Part shown: positions 57,913 through 64,000 of the stretch, in pieces
How the letters are laid out: each line of letters starts with the position of its first letter
How positions within the stretch are numbered: the first letter of the stretch is position 1
Assembly: GCA_949361645.1 (NCBI GenBank)
Contig: OX442415.1
Span: forward strand, 17,573,269 to 17,637,268
DNA: 64,000 bases
Direction of reading: 5' to 3'
Source: Spongilla lacustris
Taxonomy: Eukaryota > Porifera > Demospongiae > Spongillida > Spongillidae
Notes under the pieces: generated by a model
What the model was told of the DNA's origin: nothing
Seen by the model: the letters and a program-made list of their open reading frames with translations, nothing else
Databases searched by the model: none
Translations under genes and position numbers: made by a program

Positions 57913-58250
57913 ATTTAACTTTGCAGTTTTAATTCTTTTCTATACATGATGACTGTACCTCTGATACACAGAATGGAAGATGATACCATCAGCTGCATGG
58001 GGAACACCACTGCCAGAGTAAAGTGCTGCACTTGACACACAGGAAGTGCAGGAGGGTGGAGAGGTCAGCCTGCTAACATGGAGGAAGATGGAACATTTTG
58101 ATTAGGACATCACACCCATCCTTACATGTACATGTGTACATAACTGTGCCCTATTCCGTCCAAATTTGCCTCATCTATGGCATATACATGTGTGTGTTAC
58201 AGAGGTGGCCTATTCCAATCAATCTTGTGAAAAGTAATGACACACAAAAA
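57900..58250. repeat. Dispersed repeat shared with 15-17 kb and 29 kb
   Basis: It contains GAAGTGCAGGAGGGTGGAGA, GGAACATTTTGATTAGGA and TGTGTTACAGAGGTGGCC, the inverse of 29190-29590. Confidence 0.75.
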
Positions 58251-59224
58251 TAATAAGTGCATGTTCACTCACACCTAACATGTACTAGCTGTCATATTTT
58301 CATATATGGTCTGGTCTCCAGACTAGATTATATCGTAGATATAGAAGTACAGAGTATTGGAAACGGATCAATGACTCAGTCATAGTTCAAGCAGGCTCAC
58401 GTATTTGCAAGTGGTATAGGGACAAGCAAAGCCTTTGTTTCCCAGTCATACTTTCGTCTACGCACTCGTAATGTCATATACCCATTGCTTAAAAAAATGC
58501 TTCTCTTCTTAGCTTCGTTACCTCTCCTAAGGTGATAAGGTGTCAGAATGGGATGACAGCCAGAAGGCACGTACGTAGCACACTGTGCACATCTACGTTT
58601 AGCGCGCCAGCACCTATATAATCTCTGCTGTTACGTAGGCCTAGGCCTACTAAAAGCGTGGTTGCGAACAAAAGAACAGTCACCCGTACACAAAATTAAG
58701 GAAAGGCATACAGTCTTTTACAGATATGACCTAGGCCTACCAACGACACAGTAGTAACAGAATCGCACTGGGATGAAACCGTTGGGATGATCGAATTGGT
58801 CAAAAAAAGCAGGTACAGTTCTTAACCGAGTCGCGTGAGGTAGCCTACTAGAAAATCGTGTCCAGCAAGCAAACAGCCGTGCCAGTTAAAGAATGGCTTA
58901 CGGAGACGTATAAAGATCATTATGACGTTATAGGACCAAAACAAATCACCCGTATGTACACAAATCATGTGCTCACGTGATGCGTTTCCAATGCCATTAA
59001 TAATCAGACATTTAGCATGCTTTTAAAAATGCAAGGTCCTTCACAAACAGCTACAATGCTTGTGCCCATCCACCAAAACTGTTTTGGTGACGACCTCTGC
59101 TGAATCATTAAGAGACTGATCTACCAATGCATCCGATTTATTTTCTGAGCTGATGGCAGTAACTATAGCAATCATACGCATGCGCAATGACAAATGAACT
59201 CGTGTCCATATTTTTCAGTTTTTA

Positions 59225-59705
59225 TGAGCGCGTTAGATGGAAGTGCTAAGAATGGCCCTGCTACTGCTGGTGTTTCCCATGTGAGTAGATTGTATTATTG
59301 CTTTGCTCCATTTCAACGTATAAATAAAAGTCCAACTGCACGTACATCTGCTCATTTGCCTTAGTCATTGACGTGGATGAAGGTAAAAGAAAGAAGTTTC
59401 CGCTTCAGGCGGTCCTTATCAAAGTAGAAGGGACCTGAAAGCACCTTCCTAACCTTGTTCCATGCCCTCCCGAGGGGTACACTACTTACTTTGTGAACGG
59501 CGTTGTTGCAGGAAGTAAAGTGTCTATACGACCGTTGCAGAGACCCATTGGAACAGATTCGGCGACCATGCGGGATCAGGTTAGTGAGAGCATAACTTGG
59601 AAATTGCTCTACATGACCCCCTCCCCTCCCCCCCTTCAGTCTGCTTCGTGCATATTTGCCCAGACTTGGTAGGCCGTGAGGTACTGAAGCCACATTGGTA
59701 GGTAC
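59225..59705 (+). pseudogene. Degraded HECT-family first exons (right arm)
   Basis: It starts ATGGAAGTGCTAAGAATGGC, similar to the first codons of the gene at 46375. The conserved stretch LVPCPPEGYTTYF, then GSKVSIRPLQRPIGTDSATM, then RDQ|GTTAGT follows. An in-frame TGA in GGGACCTGAAAGC is shared with the left arm. The zinc-finger exon at about 59638-59700 retains FCPDLVGREVLK-like codons but has lost cysteines. This is a pseudogene duplicated by the inverted arm. Confidence 0.75.
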
Positions 59706-61499
59706 AGGTATATATTCTTCAAACACGATATTTTGAACTTAGTTTGATATATCTTTAAATAGCAAATTAAATGAATTGAAATGAAATGTGAAACGAGGTA
59801 TTTGCGTAAGTACTGACAAAGTTGTAGCGATCCAAACATCGGATTTTTGAGGGAATTGTAATCCATGTGGTAGCGCATTAAAAGATTGACGGTTTTTGTT
59901 CTCTTCGCTATAGCAACTACAATATAAACTATAATCAAACCTAAATAAAATTGCAAGTCTTGCACACATGTAAGATACATAGAAAATTGTTATACATCGA
60001 TTTCACAATGTATAAATCGTCAGTGATATAGTCAACTAAGAATTCATGTTAAGCCATTGAACATTCTTGAGTGCTTCCATGTTTCCAATAGGTAGAAGTT
60101 ACCTTATACCAATTTTATTACTGTACAATTTCAGCTTCATTAACAAACCTCACTTCTGGATTGCATGGCATACTGTCTTTGCTTTTACAAATATTTATGT
60201 GAGATTCATCCACCTCTTTGAAGAAAGTTGTGATGCAAAAGGCAATTTAGAACTGTGCATTTAACAGTTATATATATTTTTTCTGGGGTTTGTTCCAAAT
60301 AGCCATTTATCCTGGTCCTTAGCAATATTTAGTTCATAAGCAACTTGATCTTTTGAGCTTGTGCTACATGTATACAAAAAATTTCTGACTGATGCATTAT
60401 GCTAAATTGTGGTACTGGTCTGCTTTAGACCTTAATGCTTCATTTTTGAACTCAAAATTATGGACCTTCCTACATAAAAAGGTATTACTTCTCTTTAGAA
60501 TGCTCTTTATTTTTCACATCTACTATGAGCAGACCTAATTTTGATGTTAGAATGTTTTAACGAAGACATTTCATGTTTAATTATAAAGTTTAAGTCGACA
60601 CCCATTTCAAAGTGGCATCTTTTTGATTCTTCTTTTGCATTCTTTTTAAATGTGCCCACAAAGTCAAAGTTTTTTCAATACTAACATTTCTGCACAAAGC
60701 CTGTGTCATGTTTTCAAGTCATTTTGGTTTACTTATTATACAACAGTTTGAAATTTGCAACGGAGTATTCGCTTAGAAATGAGCAATTTACGTACTTTTA
60801 CTCTCTTGTGATTCCACATTTCTTGCAAGGAATTCTTAATTTATTAAATTGCAAAGGGTTATCTTTAGGATAGCACACAGATGGTGGTATGTAATACAGG
60901 GGTTTGAATAGGAAGTGGAAAATCCTCCTAGGCCTTTAAGGATGAACAATATACTCCCAAACCCTTTCAAGATGCTTCTTAATTCATACTTTTTATTTTA
61001 CACATGAGCTTTTTGTGTTGATGTCTGTAAAGCATTGATATTCCCACTGACATACTTCTGCACAAGACATACTCCTGCACAAATATAAGGCCTACCAAGC
61101 CATTTCTTGTATTGAAACCTGTAGTTAGTGCATTGTCTGCACTGACATCACTACTAAAAACTTAATTCAACCTCAGTCTTCATCCTAATTAGGAAAGTCA
61201 ACACAGTCATACAGACCAAAAAATCATTGAAACCAAACGAGCATACCAACATCTTGTTAAAAATACATGTAGAGTTAGGTTTGTAACCACACGGGAAAAG
61301 TTGCAAGAACATGCGTTAGTAACCTGAGAAAAAATCTGGGGTATGCCTTGGGCATGAACCAAAAATTATGGGATTTTCATATTATGTAGACCTATAGCAA
61401 AACTGCATTTATAGGTACTTCTTTTTTAGGTAGCTCGAATCCTATGGTAGTCTTTAAACTGTAAGGTACTCGAACCATGTTGCATGGGCAGTGCTTAGG

Positions 61500-62165
61500 C
61501 TTGATGGAAAAGGACGTGCCATATTTAAACTCATTGGCTGTTGGATGACACCCTGGGCATCAACCAGAGTTCGTGAAATGAAATTCATATAGACTAAGAC
61601 CTTGGGAGTACATTACGTCTAATCGGTTTCCCCGTAGTTCCAAATACAAAGAAACCCTACCAAAACTAAAGGGTACATTATGTTTTCTACATGCCAGAAA
61701 TATTGAACAGTGTTACAATTCAACCAGAGCTATATCACAGCATAACAATACCCATAAATCCAGAAACAGTCCACAACAGCGATCAAACTAACACAAACCA
61801 GCCTTCACTCTAATATGATGTACCTGAAAAATTAGCAACCCGCGTCACAATTTTTACCTAATATTAGGTCACTAATTTTTCGGTAGTCGTACGTGATATA
61901 TGCCTGTACCTAGACCTGTTCAAGGTACATATTCAATATCTGGTGCATATGTTCATATTCCAAAGCTAGGCAGCCTATTTGTAAAACTCAGAGTATTTTC
62001 GAAATCAATGTTGACCAAAAATAAAATTGTTTATCAATAAGTAACCACACATGAAGGTCATTAGTGAGTTTGGTTTATTTGGTATGTATAGTGCTTCCTA
62101 TTGAGGTGATAACTAGTTATAACAATGATTACTTTTAAACATGTAGTATTATTTTTGCATTAGTC
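61500..62165. other. No supported genes
   Basis: Only a short inverted match to 23838-23925 (ATATTCAATATCTGGTGCAT) is visible at 61930-62020. No exon is supported. Confidence 0.45.
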
Positions 62166-62169
62166 TTGT

Positions 62170-62790
62170 ATCAAGATCCAGATTTCCATACCAGCGGTTG
62201 GATTGCATAACCGCTGCGCAAAACGTGGGTCTGGAAAAATGCTCAACAAAAGTTGTTCAGAGTGCGCATGATTTTTACGTGCCCAATCAGAATAAGCACT
62301 TTGATGTTACAATACGGGTGCAATATGTTAATAATATTGCATAGTTTTTGTGTATTTTACTTACCAAAGGTACTAAAAGTCCTGTAAGGTTGTGTGTGAT
62401 AAGTGAAACAAACCACAGGTGTATCTGAAGAGAGAGTTAAAAATGGATCATGTGTGCCCTTACAAACGATTTGTAGCATGGTGGCGCATAGCTGAGCCTT
62501 TTTTCACTCCCTCTTTGGATACTCCTGTGCTTATCACACACAACCTTACAGGACCTTTAGGACCTCAAGTAAGTGAAATATACACTGTACCGCAATAGCA
62601 TTTCACTAGCTGTAAACCATCTAATTTGTTAACATTGCACTCATAAATAATGTGACATAACTGGTTGCTTACCACCAATTTGGTTACGTAAAAAAGTGCT
62701 CAGAACAACTTTAGCCAGACCCACTTTTCACGTGAGGTGGTTTAATCCATCCGCTGCTCTGAAAAATATAATCTGTTTATGAGACTAGTT
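62170..62790. mobile_element. Nested foldback element
   Basis: Outer arms at 62170-62270 and 62690-62790 pair through GTGGGTCTGG and AAGTTGTTC.GAG. Inner arms at about 62351-62405 and 62530-62578 pair through CCTGTAAGGTTGTGTGTGAT and AAGTGAA. The ends and target duplication are not resolved. It is probably non-autonomous. Confidence 0.6.
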
Positions 62791-63168
62791 TTTGTACCAT
62801 AACCTTTAGAGCCTTCATGATAGTTTTAGTTCAGGAAAAGAGCGTATCTTTGAACGAATTGTAGTTCTAGGATGCCAGTATTCCAACGTTGGATTATGTA
62901 CTTGTATTGTAGTTTATCCATATGTATTTTACCATATGCAAGGATCAAATAGCAGTCATCCAAATCCTAGATTGTACCACTGTTTGAAGTGTATGCAGAA
63001 AGTATATTCTTCATCTTATATCTCTATTGAGTTTAGTGTAAACATGTTATACAAGAGATCGTATATTGGGTTTAAACGTTGCTTAGATTAGGAATGTGAT
63101 AACAAAGTTCAATGCAGAAGTATCTTTTAGTCACACATAGGTGTAAATGAATATTCAGAATAGTGACG

Positions 63169-63253
63169 TAGTTTGTGATATGTTTTTTTTGGCCATAGAC
63201 TGGGTATCTATAGTTTGTGATATGTTTTTTTTTGGCCATAGACTGGGTATCTA
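63169..63253. repeat. Two-copy 42-bp tandem repeat
   Basis: TAGTTTGTGATATG, a T-run, then GGCCATAGACTGGGTATCTA is repeated back to back, differing by one T in the run. Confidence 0.9.
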
Positions 63254-63639
63254 GCTACCACTGGTTCCAACGAGGCAACCAACCCAAATGTGTGCATTTA
63301 GAAAGGTTCCAACAGGCAAACGCTGAAAAGCGCAACAGACCTGCTGGTTGCTAGGTAATCAATTTTAGCCCGCCACCTCTATTTTCCACTAGTGCAACCG
63401 TAAAATGTAATTCGCTAACCTGCCTTGATCTATACATAAAACAGAAAGGCTATTCATTTTGTGTAGAACTGTATGAATGAACCATAGAAATATGCAGCCT
63501 TTGTGTAGCTGAATACCTGTGTTATTGCATGCGTCTTGTTTGCGCCATAAAGCGATAAAAATATGTAAGGTTTTGCGCCAGATGGTAGTATGGCAGTTAA
63601 TCGGTTAACGCGACAACCGGTTGATTTACTGGATATGTT

Positions 63640-63840
63640 TCAAAAGCAGACATGTACAATTCAATCCCATGGTTATAGCTGTCGTTAAGAGGATGAACAG
63701 CTTCGTGCAACTAGTGTACTATACTGTCTGGTAAAGGAGGGTACTGTGACCTCATCATACTTTTTCTCTGGCTGGAAACAGCAATTGGACCATTCCAATC
63801 AATTGCATATACATATTTTCAAATCCTCCTACAATGTACA
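63640..63840 (-). pseudogene. Decayed last exon of an integrase-like transposase (copy 4)
   Basis: The minus strand parallels 31094-31309: GTAGGAGGATTTGAAAATAT at the exon start, then a segment equivalent to DWNGPLAV (ATTGGAATGGTCCAATTGCT), then the equivalent of the closing HPLD region. Frameshifts break it. Earlier exons would lie outside the window or are lost. Confidence 0.65.
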
Positions 63841-64000
63841 TAAGATCATAAAATTTATCATGCAAATACAATGCAATGTAATGCCATTTGTAATAGGGAA
63901 GTAAGTTTTTATGCATAATTAAACAATGATAACATAGTGACTGCTCACTACAGAATACTGTTTTAATATTACATACAAGCAGGGTCACTAAAAAAGTTCT

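Larger units (their letters stand above)
56320..61490 (-). repeat. Right arm of large inverted duplication
   Basis: This is the inverse of 25885-30505. It begins only about 45 bp after the HECT stop codon. Differences from the left arm include an extra block of roughly 590 bp at 57320-57912 and the absence of the 235-bp insertion found at 27353-27587. Additional inverted similarity to 23838-23925 resumes at 61915-62020. Confidence 0.85.

Overview
This window is eukaryotic, most likely from a metazoan with short introns. It has no operons, no ribosome-binding-site logic and no long intronless genes. It does have canonical GT-AG exons, host-type protein domains (HECT, an ABCB-type ABC fragment), DNA transposons with target duplications, non-LTR retroelement debris, mini- and microsatellites and long G/C runs. 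A demosponge is my best guess, from the AT-rich sequence full of TGCATGCA/ACATGTA words, introns as small as about 50 bp, and the particular mix of retroelement and transposase families. Taxonomy is inference, not proof.

Layout. 1-9.5 kb: repeat-rich DNA with a local direct duplication, exon-like repeats, a weak piggyBac-like transposase remnant and a CAC-ended element with an ATAA target duplication. 9.5-14.6 kb: a small array of palindromes, then two decayed copies of an integrase-like transposase; one of these carries a TTAA-flanked MITE. 15-20 kb: a large inverted repeat with a 21-bp satellite at its centre, followed by a 33-bp minisatellite whose flank is duplicated. 20-23.8 kb: no convincing genes. 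23.8-30.5 kb: the left arm of a large inverted duplication containing degraded first exons of the HECT gene family. 31.1-33.3 kb: an intact three-exon transposase gene on the minus strand, 477 codons. 34.4-35.5 kb: a retroelement endonuclease fragment and a 57-bp tandem repeat. 37.0-43.9 kb: a 6.9 kb unit with inverted terminal repeats of about 0.7 kb, bounded by the perfect 6-bp direct repeat GGGTAG, holding broken retroelement copies in both orientations and a piece of an ABCB-type transporter gene. 46.4-56.3 kb: a multi-exon plus-strand HECT ubiquitin-ligase gene whose splice phases all fit, but which is interrupted inside one exon by a 2.7 kb inverted-repeat element. 56.3-61.5 kb: the right arm of the inverted duplication. 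61.5-64 kb: foldback elements and another transposase remnant.

Two genes can be supported in detail: the integrase-like transposase and the HECT ligase. Almost everything else is mobile DNA. The best candidates for something new are the 6.9 kb long-TIR unit that contains host-gene sequence, in the manner of a Pack-type transposon, and the HECT gene with an in-exon insertion plus a probable 43-bp GC-AG intron. The paralogous copies in the window act as internal empty sites that date several insertions relative to one another.
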